In this document: positions 45,609 to 53,375 of the stretch, piece after piece | Layout: each line of letters begins with the position of its first letter | How positions within the stretch are numbered: position 1 is the stretch's first letter | Assembly: GCA_016699815.1 (NCBI GenBank) | Contig: CP065012.1 | Location: 2,326,001-2,390,000 of the forward strand | DNA length: 64,000 nt | Direction: 5' to 3' | From: Chitinophagaceae bacterium | GTDB lineage: Bacteria > Bacteroidota > Bacteroidia > Chitinophagales > Chitinophagaceae | Notes under the pieces: model-generated | What the model was told of the DNA's origin: nothing | Databases searched by the model: none | Seen by the model: the letters and a program-made list of their open reading frames with translations, nothing else | Translations under genes and position numbers: made by a program

Positions 45609-46868
45609 TTAGCTATTTTTAAAGCAAGTGGTTTCTGCAATTACAAAAAAACTTCCGCAAACCATAACCACATCGCTTTCATTTGCATTTGCCAATGCAT
45701 GATTAATGGCTTCATCTACATGGTCGTAGCTATTGCCGTGTACATGTTTTTCTGCTGCAAGTTTTTTTAATGCAGTATGAGGTAATGCCCTTGGCAAATG
45801 GGCATTGGTAAAATAATACAGTGCATTTTTTGGAAAAAGGTCCAGTAACCTGTTCAGGTCTTTGTCTTTGGCAAAGCCAATTACAAAGTGTTGCCGGGCA
45901 TTGGGGTATTGTGAGCCGAGTTGTGCAACAATATTTTTAATGCCATCTTCATTATGGCCCACATCAATTATTACATCTGGCCTGGTTTGTAACAAATCCC
46001 ACCTGCCACGCAGCCCGGTAATTTTTTTAATTTGCCGTAAACTTTCGCTTACAATTGTATCCTCAATAACGTAACCTGTTTTTTTTAAGCATTCAATTGC
46101 AGTAAGTACGGTACAAATATTTTGGGCCTGGTAAATGCCGGCAAGGTCTGTAATTATTTGCAAAGTTTTATTTGCCGGAATGTTTAAAATGCTGCAATGT
46201 AATTTGTCAACTGTTGTTTTTGCATAAATAAGTTTGAAATGAGTAGTTGCATAAACTAACGGGGCGTTCATTTCAAGGGATTTTTGCTTAAATACCCTTT
46301 TGGATTCATCATTATAATTGCCAATAACTACAGGTATGTTTTGCTTAATTATTCCTGCTTTTTCACCTGCTATTTCTGTTAAGCTATTACCCAATATTTG
46401 CATGTGGTCAAAACCAATATTAGTAATAATACTAAGGATGGGTATAATAATATTGGTGCTGTCCAGCCTGCCTCCAAGGCCGGTTTCAATTATGGCAATA
46501 TCTACTTTTTCCTGGGCAAAATATTCAAAAGCCATTGCCACAGTTAGCTCAAAAAAAGAAGGTTCTATGGCATCACAAATACTTTGGGTTTTTTGGGTAA
46601 AATCAATCACAAATTGCGGGTTAACCATTTGGCCATTCACCCTTATTCTTTCGCCAAAATCAAATAAATGCGGAGAGCTGTAAAGCCCGGTTTTATAACC
46701 GCTTTGTTGCATAATAGCCGCTAGCATATTGCTGCTGCTGCCTTTTCCATTTGTGCCGGCAATGTGGATGCTTTTAAATTTATTTTGGGGGTTGCCCAAT
46801 TCTTCACAAAGCTTTATAATATTAGCTAATCCTTTTTTAAGTGCGCTACTGCCGGCATGGCTAAACAT
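45609..46868 (-). CDS. folC: Folylpolyglutamate synthase / dihydrofolate synthase
   Basis: A Mur-ligase-like enzyme that adds glutamate to dihydropteroate and folates. The P-loop is IHIAGTNGKGSSSNML. ETGLGGRLDSTNIIIP and TNIGFDHMQILGNSLTEIAG carry metal and substrate sites, with the C-terminal domain at VIDVGHNEDGIKNIVAQLGS and VMVCGSFFVIAE. From the ATG at 46868 the product is 419 residues. The same frame continues upstream for 25 codons without a stop and encodes LTYEETIAYLYKRLP, the usual FolC N-terminus, so the true start is probably a non-ATG codon such as the CTG at 46913. Confidence 0.93.
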   Translation of the reverse strand: MFSHAGSSALKKGLANIIKLCEELGNPQNKFKSIHIAGTNGKGSSSNMLAAIMQQSGYKTGLYSSPHLFDFGERIRVNGQMVNPQFVIDFTQKTQSICDAIEPSFFELTVAMAFEYFAQEKVDIAIIETGLGGRLDSTNIIIPILSIITNIGFDHMQILGNSLTEIAGEKAGIIKQNIPVVIGNYNDESKRVFKQKSLEMNAPLVYATTHFKLIYAKTTVDKLHCSILNIPANKTLQIITDLAGIYQAQNICTVLTAIECLKKTGYVIEDTIVSESLRQIKKITGLRGRWDLLQTRPDVIIDVGHNEDGIKNIVAQLGSQYPNARQHFVIGFAKDKDLNRLLDLFPKNALYYFTNAHLPRALPHTALKKLAAEKHVHGNSYDHVDEAINHALANANESDVVMVCGSFFVIAETTCFKNS

Positions 46869-46959
46869 GGGCAGCCGTTTATATAAGTATGCTATGGTTT
46901 CTTCGTACGTCAGTTGAAGTATATTAACGTTGTACCTTAGGTTTTAAAAATGTTTTTTT

Positions 46960-47706
46960 TTACTTGTTTTTTTTCTTGATGTCTTTAGAAACAAAAAAAC
47001 GGCCTTTTTCAATGAGTTTGTTTGCGTCAAACAATTCATAACTATACCAGCCGGAATGCGTAAAGTTCATTTTGTCCAGTATCAAAAAATCTTCTTTTAA
47101 TTTATTAAGTTCAAGCACCTGTTTTTCGGTGTCATCATAAATTTTTACATGATAATTTTTGTTTGCGGCGCTTGGTAATTGTATTACGATGCTGCTCATT
47201 TTAGATGTAAAAATCCGCTTACTGGGATACACAAATTCCGGCTCTGCCGGTAGTTTGTTGTTTTCAACAGGTATATCATTTTTTACTGGCGGTAAATGAA
47301 TTTGTTCTGCTGTATCGGCAATTTGATCAGCCTGCCAGGCATAGCGCTCACCGGTAGTATCTTTAATAATTTCTTTAAACGGCCTTACGGGTTTCGAAAT
47401 AATATACTTTCCACCGACAAATGCTATAAATACACGGTAATACATTTTTGGGTAAGGAGGGTTTTGATCGGTGTACCCGTTTTCAATACTGGTTGGGTTA
47501 AGTACCGAGCCTATAGTGGTATAATTTTGTAAGCTATCATAGGAGCGTTGTATATTAAGGGTTACTACGGAATCTGAGTATTCATTTTTCCAGCTTACAA
47601 TTATTTTTCCACCAATATTGGATACACTTATGCCTGGCAAAGTTTTTTGTGCAAATGAAATGCAGCAGGAGAAAAGAACCAGAAGGAATAAAAAAGGTTT
47701 CTTCAT
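46960..47706 (-). CDS. Secreted protein of unknown function
   Basis: A 248-residue exported protein (signal peptide MKKPFLFLLVLFSCCISFAQ). The first half of the mature part (about residues 25-115) reads like a fibronectin-III-type domain: GISVSNIGGKIIVSWKNEYS and PYPKMYYRVFIAFVGGKYII. A Pro/Glu-rich linker follows, then a second beta-rich domain (SSIVIQLPSAANKNYHVKIY, SGWYSYELFDANKLIEKGRF) and a lysine-rich tail. No named family recognised. It lies on the same strand upstream of folC (about 47 bases from the likely folC start). Confidence 0.75.
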   Translation of the reverse strand: MKKPFLFLLVLFSCCISFAQKTLPGISVSNIGGKIIVSWKNEYSDSVVTLNIQRSYDSLQNYTTIGSVLNPTSIENGYTDQNPPYPKMYYRVFIAFVGGKYIISKPVRPFKEIIKDTTGERYAWQADQIADTAEQIHLPPVKNDIPVENNKLPAEPEFVYPSKRIFTSKMSSIVIQLPSAANKNYHVKIYDDTEKQVLELNKLKEDFLILDKMNFTHSGWYSYELFDANKLIEKGRFFVSKDIKKKNK

Positions 47707-47796
47707 AATTATATTTCAAAAAATAGCCCGCAAATTTTGAATAGGTTACAAATATACTGGCATGAAAATAAATCAAATTTTAAATAGCAACTTTCC

Positions 47797-48699
47797 TTAG
47801 CCGTAATTTAAGGTTCCTTTAAGTAACGACCTGTTGCCTTGCAGCCCTCCGGTGTGCAGGCACACAATCCTGCTGCCCGGTGCAAAATAATTATTTTCAA
47901 TATTTTTTATGAGTGCATACATCATTTTGGCCGTATAAACAAAATCCAGCGGTACGGATGTAGCAGAAAAAAAGTTGTTCATAAAATCCAGGAGTTCATT
48001 ATTTTTTTTTGCATAGCCACCAAAATGATAATCGCCTAAAACAGTTAAGTTATCAAAATTATTTTTTCCGGTTAATGTATAAATCCTTTCGGGTATATCC
48101 ACCATGTTTTTTAAAGCCGGAACGGCAATTACCTGTTGCCCAGGCAAAATATTATTTATTATTCCGGCAAGTGTGGTTGCCGTGCCCACGGCTGTGCAAA
48201 TATGAGTTGGGTGCAAATGTTGAAATGAAGCAACTATAAGTGCAGCGCCTTTTGCGCCGGTTTGGGAAAATCCACCTTCGGGCACCAAAGTAAATTGCCC
48301 GTTTTTTACTGAAGATATTTTTTTGAGAAAAGCATCATCCTTATATTCTTTCCTTGAGGCAAAAATTAACTCCATACCATACTGTACACAATCCAATAGA
48401 GTGGCTGAAAGTTGAACTGGATTTTTGCCCCTTACAATACCAATAGATGTTAAATTATTTTGCCTGCAGGCATAGGCCGTTGCCACAAGGTGATTAGAAT
48501 AAGGCCCGCCAAAAGTTAAGATGGTCTTGTGATCTGTCTCAATAGTTTCTTTAATAAAATAATAGAGTTTGTATAGTTTATTGCCCGAAACCACAGGATG
48601 TATTTTATCCAGCCTTGCCATAAACAGGCTTATCCCTTTTTGGGCAAAAGAAGGCCAGGCAATTTCCGTACATTCAATATTTCCAAAATCTTTTGTCAT
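47797..48699 (-). CDS. PLP-dependent ACC deaminase / D-cysteine desulfhydrase-like enzyme
   Basis: A 300-residue fold-type II PLP enzyme. The PLP-lysine lies in VVSGNKLYKLYYFI, followed by the phosphate/substrate loop TFGGPYSNHLVATAYAC, then CTAVGTATTLAGIINNI and a C-terminal VCLHTGGLQGNRSLL. The family removes ammonia from 1-aminocyclopropane-1-carboxylate or H2S from D-cysteine. Key residues separating the two activities were not checked, so D-cysteine or another amino acid is as likely a substrate. The ATG at 48699 is used rather than a TTG ten codons upstream. Confidence 0.86.
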   Translation of the reverse strand: MTKDFGNIECTEIAWPSFAQKGISLFMARLDKIHPVVSGNKLYKLYYFIKETIETDHKTILTFGGPYSNHLVATAYACRQNNLTSIGIVRGKNPVQLSATLLDCVQYGMELIFASRKEYKDDAFLKKISSVKNGQFTLVPEGGFSQTGAKGAALIVASFQHLHPTHICTAVGTATTLAGIINNILPGQQVIAVPALKNMVDIPERIYTLTGKNNFDNLTVLGDYHFGGYAKKNNELLDFMNNFFSATSVPLDFVYTAKMMYALIKNIENNYFAPGSRIVCLHTGGLQGNRSLLKGTLNYG

Positions 48700-48762
48700 T
48701 ATAAAGCTTTGCTTACTTTTGCTGGGCAAATTTCATTAAATTAAAACATTTAGCAGCAATAA

Positions 48763-49659
48763 ATGAAACCTACATTATTAATTCTTGCGGCAGGTATGGC
48801 AAGCCGGTATGGTAGCATGAAACAAACCGAGGGTTTTGGCCCCAATGCAGAAACCATTATGGATTATTCAATTTATGATGCCATTCAAGCTGGTTTTGGC
48901 AAAGTTGTGTTTATTATCCGTAAAGATTTTCAGGAAAGTTTTAAAGCGCAGTTTGGCGATAAGCTAAAACACAAAATAACGGTAGAATATGTTTTCCAGG
49001 AAATGGATTCTTTTGTAGAAGCACAATATTTGCCCGAAGGCCGAACCAAACCCTGGGGAACGGCACATGCCATGCTTTGCGCCAAAGACGCCGTAAATGA
49101 ACCTTTTGCCGTAATAAATGCCGATGACTTTTATGGCAATGATGCGTTTACAAAAGCTTTTAATTTTTTAACAGGCCCAATAAATGAAAATACATATGCA
49201 ATAATTGGCTACAGGTTAAGTAATACACTTAGTGAGCATGGCATGGTAAGCCGTGGCGTATGCAGTGTAGATGACGGGAACAACCTTGTAGAAATAAACG
49301 AGCGCACTAAAATTTACCGGCAGAATGGAATAATAGTATATGAGGATGGCGAAACATTGGTTGAAGTAGCCGAAAACTCCAGCGTTTCCATGAACTTCTG
49401 GTGTTTTCATCCACAGGTTTTTGAAACTATTGCAAAATTATTTGCCCATTTCCCCAAAGAAAATATGGATAATCCCAAGGCTGAATTTTTTATTCCCATA
49501 GTTGCCGATCATTTTATTAAAAACGAAGGCGGAAAAATAAAAGTAATACCTACCTCGTCCCAATGGTTTGGCGTAACTTATAAAGATGATGCACCCGGAG
49601 TTAAAAAAAGTATTGAAGCATTAATTGCCTCGGGTATCTATCCTCCCAAATTGTTTTAA
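48763..49659 (+). CDS. Nucleotidyltransferase (sugar-phosphate nucleotidyl transferase-like)
   Basis: A 298-residue NTP-transferase. The nucleotide-binding signature is at the N-terminus: LLILAAGMASRYGSMKQTEG, followed by the typical Asp motif INADDFYGNDAFTKAF, then HGMVSRGVCSVDDGNNLVEI and SMNFWCFHPQVFE. Such enzymes activate a sugar 1-phosphate with an NTP. The sugar and nucleotide cannot be fixed, and no sugar pathway genes are adjacent. It is followed 21 bases later by the DUF4112 gene. Confidence 0.88.
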   Translation: MKPTLLILAAGMASRYGSMKQTEGFGPNAETIMDYSIYDAIQAGFGKVVFIIRKDFQESFKAQFGDKLKHKITVEYVFQEMDSFVEAQYLPEGRTKPWGTAHAMLCAKDAVNEPFAVINADDFYGNDAFTKAFNFLTGPINENTYAIIGYRLSNTLSEHGMVSRGVCSVDDGNNLVEINERTKIYRQNGIIVYEDGETLVEVAENSSVSMNFWCFHPQVFETIAKLFAHFPKENMDNPKAEFFIPIVADHFIKNEGGKIKVIPTSSQWFGVTYKDDAPGVKKSIEALIASGIYPPKLF

Positions 49660-49680
49660 TCAAAAAATATTAGCGCCAGC

Positions 49681-50178
49681 ATGTCGGGTAAAATAGATAC
49701 ACAGTTGGATAATGACGGCGCTGCCAATCGCCTGGCATTAATAAAACGGGTGAGTAAATTGATGGATGAAGAATTTACTGTTGGTAAATTTAAATTCGGC
49801 CTCGATCCTATTCTTAACTTAATACCTGTTGCCGGGGATTTGGCCGCATATATAATTTCATCGGTACTGCTCATTACCATAATTAAGCATGGCGCATCCG
49901 GAAAGCTGGTAATGAAAATGCTGGGCAATATTACCCTTGATGCTTTAGTAGGCGCCTTACCATTACTCGGTTGGGTTTTTGATTTTGTATTTAAAGCCAA
50001 TAAGCGAAATGTGCAATTATTGCAAGAGCATTATACCCAGGGAAAACATGCTGGCAGTGCAAAGCCTTATTTACTAGTAATAGCGCTCATCTTAATTTTA
50101 GTTGTAATTATATTGATAATTTTATCAATATGGATTTTAAGGTTGCTCGCCGGTTATTTTAACACTACTGTTTTTTAA
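49681..50178 (+). CDS. DUF4112 membrane protein
   Basis: A 165-residue protein of the DUF4112 family. The core is KLMDEEFTVGKFKFGLDPIL-NLIPVAGDLAAY, continuing with LDALVGALPLLGWVFDFVFK and KRNVQLLQEHY. It has two or three hydrophobic segments plus a strong C-terminal helix (VIALILILVVIILIILSIWI). Function is unknown. It is probably co-transcribed with the nucleotidyltransferase. Confidence 0.88.
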   Translation: MSGKIDTQLDNDGAANRLALIKRVSKLMDEEFTVGKFKFGLDPILNLIPVAGDLAAYIISSVLLITIIKHGASGKLVMKMLGNITLDALVGALPLLGWVFDFVFKANKRNVQLLQEHYTQGKHAGSAKPYLLVIALILILVVIILIILSIWILRLLAGYFNTTVF

Positions 50179-50210
50179 AAATTTATATGCAAAACGGCCA
50201 AAAAAAATAA

Positions 50211-50233
50211 ACCGCCTCGTAAAACGAGACGGT
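50211..50233 (-). terminator. Terminator downstream of the small lipoprotein gene
   Basis: A 10-bp hairpin (50211-50220 with 50224-50233, 3-base loop). In the minus-strand RNA the sixth pair is a U-G wobble and the stem is followed by a U-rich run. In the plus-strand RNA the same position is a C-A mismatch, so it favours the minus strand. Confidence 0.7.
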
Positions 50234-50300
50234 CTATTCGATTGATTGCCTAAATATTTCAATTTCGGGGGCAAAACCCGAAATAATGAGTTATCTGCTC

Positions 50301-50525
50301 TTATTTTTTAGAAGAATCAGTAACGGCAGCTTTAGCTGTATCAACTACTGCGTTTACAGTTGCAGCAGCAGAATCAGTTACGGCGTTTACAGTAGCAGCA
50401 GCAGAGTCAACTACAGCGCTAGCAGCAGAATCAGCTGTATTTACAGCGTCTTCAACCTTTTTTTCACCTTCGTTACAAGCTACAAAAGTAGCAGCGATAA
50501 GAGCAATTGCTAAAAACTTTTTCAT
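50301..50525 (-). CDS. Small alanine-rich repeat lipoprotein
   Basis: A 74-residue lipoprotein (MKKFLAIALIAATFVACNEG, Cys17). The mature part is almost entirely Ala, Val, Asp, Ser, Thr and Asn in an 11-residue repeat: VVDSAAATVNA, VTDSAAATVNA, VVDTAKAAVTD. The period and composition predict a long amphipathic helix resembling LEA or apolipoprotein-type hendecads. The DNA shows the matching 33-base repeats. It is a single gene; the abundance-type signal and small size suggest a structural or membrane-associated lipoprotein. No named family. Confidence 0.82.
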   Translation of the reverse strand: MKKFLAIALIAATFVACNEGEKKVEDAVNTADSAASAVVDSAAATVNAVTDSAAATVNAVVDTAKAAVTDSSKK

Positions 50526-50665
50526 TGTTGATTTTTGTTTAATTGAAAATTATAATTTCACATTAATTACCACATTGCATAAAAGGTAACCCAAGTATTT
50601 AAAAATTTTTTTTCAGGGCTTTTTTGGGTTACTTTTTGGTATAATTAGTATTAAACAACACATAG

Positions 50666-51232
50666 GTGAACACATTAGAACAGGAAAAATTATTACTTAA
50701 AGGACTGGCCGGGGAAGATAAGCAGGCTATAGAACAAATTTACCGGGATAATTATAACATGATTAAAAACCTGGTAATCAATAACAACGGAACTATAGAC
50801 GACGCTGCAGATATTTTCCAGGAAGCAATGATTGTACTGTTTGAAAAGGCAAAATTGGAGGATTTTGAGCTTCATTGCCAAATAAAAACCTTTATTTACT
50901 CGGTAAGCAGGAGGATTTGGCTCAAAAAATTGCAAAAACAAGCCAGATACACAACCTCATCCGACAGCCTGGAAGAAACCATACCTGTTGAAGACGATGT
51001 GGAAAACCATGAGAAAAAGCAAAATGATTTTAACCTTATGGAAGCCGCTTTAGCAAAAGTAGGGGAGCCCTGTAAAAGTTTGCTGGAAGCCTATTATATC
51101 CATAAGAAAAATATGAACGAAATAGCAGGTTCTTTTGGATACACCAATGCCGATAATGCCAAAACGCAGAAATATAAATGCTTAGTGAGATTGAAAAAAC
51201 TGTTTTTTGCCCAATATAAATTAACACCGTAA
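50666..51232 (+). CDS. RNA polymerase sigma factor, sigma-70 family (ECF-like)
   Basis: A 188-residue sigma factor with a GTG start (MNTLEQEKLLLKG). Region 2 is at about residues 20-95 (AIEQIYRDNYNMIKNLVINN, DAADIFQEAMIVLFEKA). Region 4 is at about 128-180 (EPCKSLLEAYYIHKKNMNEI, GYTNADNAKTQKYKCLVRLK). The NADNAKTQKYKC segment is characteristic of a Bacteroidota group whose second helix-turn-helix differs from classical ECF factors. Its TAA overlaps the ATG of the next gene by one base (TAATG), so the two proteins are made coupled and probably act together. Confidence 0.92.
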   Translation: MNTLEQEKLLLKGLAGEDKQAIEQIYRDNYNMIKNLVINNNGTIDDAADIFQEAMIVLFEKAKLEDFELHCQIKTFIYSVSRRIWLKKLQKQARYTTSSDSLEETIPVEDDVENHEKKQNDFNLMEAALAKVGEPCKSLLEAYYIHKKNMNEIAGSFGYTNADNAKTQKYKCLVRLKKLFFAQYKLTP

Positions 51233-52356
51233 TGGAAGATACTTTATTAATTGATGCTGTTGAACGCTTTGCCAACGGGGAAATGAGTGTCCAGGAAAAA
51301 ACCTATTTTGAAGACCTGAGAAAAAACAACCCCGAACTGGACCAGGCTGTGGTGGAATACCTGTTTTTTATGAACGAAATCCAAAAACACAGCAAAGCAA
51401 AAAATTTTAAAAACGCTCTCCACGAAGTAGAATCTAAATTATTAATCGAAGGTTTTATTACCAAAGGTTCAACGGCAGGTAAAGCAAAAGTGCTGCAACT
51501 CTGGGGCAAATATAAACGTACCATAGCCGTAGCAGCTTCAATTGCCGGGCTGGTATCCATCTTTATTGCATCGGTTGTTTCCTCGGTAAGCAACAATGGC
51601 AGCGATACCAATTTAAAACCCCTTGTAGAAAAACTCAATAGCCAGGAAAGTAAAACCCGCCAGTTGGAAACCAAGCTCAATAAATTGGAAGCCGGTACTA
51701 CCGCTTCCAAAACGCCGGTAAAACCCAGGCTCGATGCAAGGTTTAGAGCAACAGGATTTTTAATTGACGCTAACAATAATTATATTGTAACCAATGCCCA
51801 CGTAGTATCGCAAGTGAAAAACAACCTCATTATAGAAAATAATAAAGGCGACCAGTTTACCGCAACTCCCGTTTACGTAAATAAAGAAATGGATATTGCC
51901 ATAATAAAAGTTACCGACAGCAACTTTAAAAAATTGCCGGTGCTTCCCTATAATATTAAAAAATCAAGCGCCGATTTGGGCGAAACCGTATTTATGCTGG
52001 GCTTTCCTAAAGCCGAAGTAGTATATGGCGAAGGCTACATCAGCGCACATAGCGGCTACAATATGGATTCCCTGTTTTGCCAGCTCAGCACCGCCGCCAA
52101 TGAAGGCAACAGCGGTTCGCCGGTAATAAACCGAAGCGGCGACCTGGTAGGCGTAATTAACAGCATGGAAAAAAATGCCGATGGCGTAGTGTTTGCCAGC
52201 AAGGCCAATAATATTACCAAAGCAATTGCCGAAGCAAAAAAAATAACCGGCAATGAAGATATCAACTTTAAAGGCTCAAATGCATTGCGTGGACTAGACA
52301 GGGTAAGCCAGGTAAAAAAATTGCAGGATTACGTATTTATGGTAAAAGGCAACTAA
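51232..52356 (+). CDS. Membrane-bound trypsin-like serine protease with anti-sigma-like N-terminus
   Basis: A 374-residue single-pass membrane protein. Residues 1-95 are cytoplasmic and open with IDAVERFANGEMSVQEKTYF, which resembles the sigma-binding end of FecR-type anti-sigma factors. One helix lies at about 98-118 (TIAVAASIAGLVSIFIASVV). A short coiled coil (about 128-153) leads to a DegP/S1-type protease domain (about 165-335). The triad is intact: His190 in VTNAHVVS, Asp221 in NKEMDIAIIKV and Ser294 in EGNSGSPVIN. No PDZ domain follows. Coupled to the sigma gene by a one-base overlap. The natural reading is a membrane sensor in which a periplasmic protease and a sigma-holding domain are one protein. 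That role is inferred. Confidence 0.88.
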   Translation: MEDTLLIDAVERFANGEMSVQEKTYFEDLRKNNPELDQAVVEYLFFMNEIQKHSKAKNFKNALHEVESKLLIEGFITKGSTAGKAKVLQLWGKYKRTIAVAASIAGLVSIFIASVVSSVSNNGSDTNLKPLVEKLNSQESKTRQLETKLNKLEAGTTASKTPVKPRLDARFRATGFLIDANNNYIVTNAHVVSQVKNNLIIENNKGDQFTATPVYVNKEMDIAIIKVTDSNFKKLPVLPYNIKKSSADLGETVFMLGFPKAEVVYGEGYISAHSGYNMDSLFCQLSTAANEGNSGSPVINRSGDLVGVINSMEKNADGVVFASKANNITKAIAEAKKITGNEDINFKGSNALRGLDRVSQVKKLQDYVFMVKGN

Positions 52357-52391
52357 AATAATATTCCCGGAGCAAAGAGTGGAAACTAAGG

Positions 52392-52415
52392 CTCCCGCCA
52401 CGGCGGGAGTTTTTT
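52392..52415 (+). terminator. Rho-independent terminator after the sigma/protease operon
   Basis: An 8-bp GC-rich stem (52392-52399 with 52402-52409) closed by a very short loop and followed by six T (52410-52415). It is among the strongest terminators in the window and separates the protease gene from the XRE regulator. Confidence 0.9.
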
Positions 52416-52432
52416 ATTAAAAAAAATAAATT

Positions 52433-52461
52433 TTGTAAAGCTAAAATAATTAGTATATTTG
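52433..52461 (+). promoter_or_regulatory. Promoter of the XRE/S24 regulator
   Basis: TTG (52433-52435, in TTTTG) is followed after 18 bases by TATATTTG (52454-52461), a full match to the Bacteroidota -33/-7 arrangement. The ATG is 21 bases further. Confidence 0.7.
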
Positions 52462-52476
52462 TGCTAATCAAATTAG
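52449..52476 (+). promoter_or_regulatory. Candidate operator with ATTAG/CTAAT inverted repeats
   Basis: Three five-base half-sites: ATTAG at 52449-52453, CTAAT at 52464-52468 and ATTAG at 52472-52476. They form two overlapping inverted repeats across the -7 element and the transcription start. This is where an autoregulatory repressor would bind. Short AT-rich half-sites can occur by chance. Confidence 0.4.
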
Positions 52477-52482
52477 TTTGGT

Positions 52483-53241
52483 ATGTCAAAAGCCGGTTTA
52501 AACCTCAAATACCTCCGTAAATTACGGGGATGGACGCAGGAAGAATTTGCTGCAAAATTGAATATTAAACGTTCCCTTGTTGGCGCTTATGAAGAAGAAA
52601 GGGCCGACCCACGCCTTGATGTGCTGGAAATTGTAGCCGATATTTTTAAGCTCAGCCTGGATGAACTCCTGCTTAAAGATTTAAGCGAAGCGCCATCAGG
52701 CAACGCATACCTGCAAAAACGCAGGCACCAAAAAATGATGAGTGCCGAAAGAAACCTCATCCACTTTGTACCGGTAAAAGCAGTCGCAGGTTACCTTACC
52801 GGCTATGCTGATAGTGAATTTATTGATGAACTCAATACCTTTACGCTACCCATGCTCACTGGCGGCAATTACCGGGCCTTTGAAATAATTGGCGATAGTA
52901 TGATGCCCACACCAAGCGGAAGCATTATTGTAGGCGAAAAATTGAATACTCTGGATGATGTAAAAAATAATTTTGCTTATATAGTAGTAAGCAAAAACGA
53001 AGGCATAGTGTATAAACGATTGGTTAAAAACAACCGGGCAAAAAATAAAATTACCCTTGTGAGCGATAATCCAGGCTTTCAGCCCTACCAGGTAAATACC
53101 GAAGATATTATTGAACTCTGGCATGCACAAGCCGTTATTAGTAAGGTTACGCAGCAACTTATGTGGGATGTAAACAGCCTCGCCAACATTGTAAACACGT
53201 TGCAGGACCAGGTAAGCACCCTTAAAAAGAAAATGAATTAG
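52483..53241 (+). CDS. XRE-family repressor with S24 (LexA/CI-type) peptidase domain
   Basis: A 252-residue regulator. An HTH_3 domain (about residues 5-62, LKYLRKLRGWTQEEFAAKLN) is followed by an S24 domain. The self-cleavage set is complete: Ala112-Gly113 in VKAVAGYLTG, nucleophile Ser149 in IIGDSMMPTPSGS and general base Lys188 in GIVYKRLVK. A coiled-coil-like C-terminus (about 225-252) may aid oligomer formation. By family logic it would repress its targets until RecA-ssDNA or another signal triggers cleavage. Not all S24 regulators of this type cleave, so this is inference. Preceded by a strong promoter with inverted repeats. Confidence 0.9.
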   Translation: MSKAGLNLKYLRKLRGWTQEEFAAKLNIKRSLVGAYEEERADPRLDVLEIVADIFKLSLDELLLKDLSEAPSGNAYLQKRRHQKMMSAERNLIHFVPVKAVAGYLTGYADSEFIDELNTFTLPMLTGGNYRAFEIIGDSMMPTPSGSIIVGEKLNTLDDVKNNFAYIVVSKNEGIVYKRLVKNNRAKNKITLVSDNPGFQPYQVNTEDIIELWHAQAVISKVTQQLMWDVNSLANIVNTLQDQVSTLKKKMN

Positions 53242-53324
53242 TTTAAGAAATAGCCATTTTTAAGTATGATTAAAATGTGCATATATTCAGCAGATCATAA
53301 ATGATAAATGGCATTGGCCATACA

Positions 53325-53332
53325 TAACTTTG
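53325..53332 (+). promoter_or_regulatory. Candidate -7 element of ssb
   Basis: TAACTTTG matches TAnnTTTG, 43 bases before the ssb ATG. No clear -33 TTG at the right distance. Confidence 0.4.
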
Positions 53333-53375
53333 ATAAACTTAGATACATCGATTATAAACATTAAAAACACAAGTT

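Noticed and set aside
47797..48699. Calling the PLP enzyme a definite ACC deaminase
   Set aside because: D-cysteine desulfhydrases share the same motifs; the residues that separate the two were not verified.
50286..50525. The short-period repeats as a CRISPR or tandem-repeat locus
   Set aside because: The repeats are 33 bases, in frame, have no spacers, and encode an alanine-rich lipoprotein.
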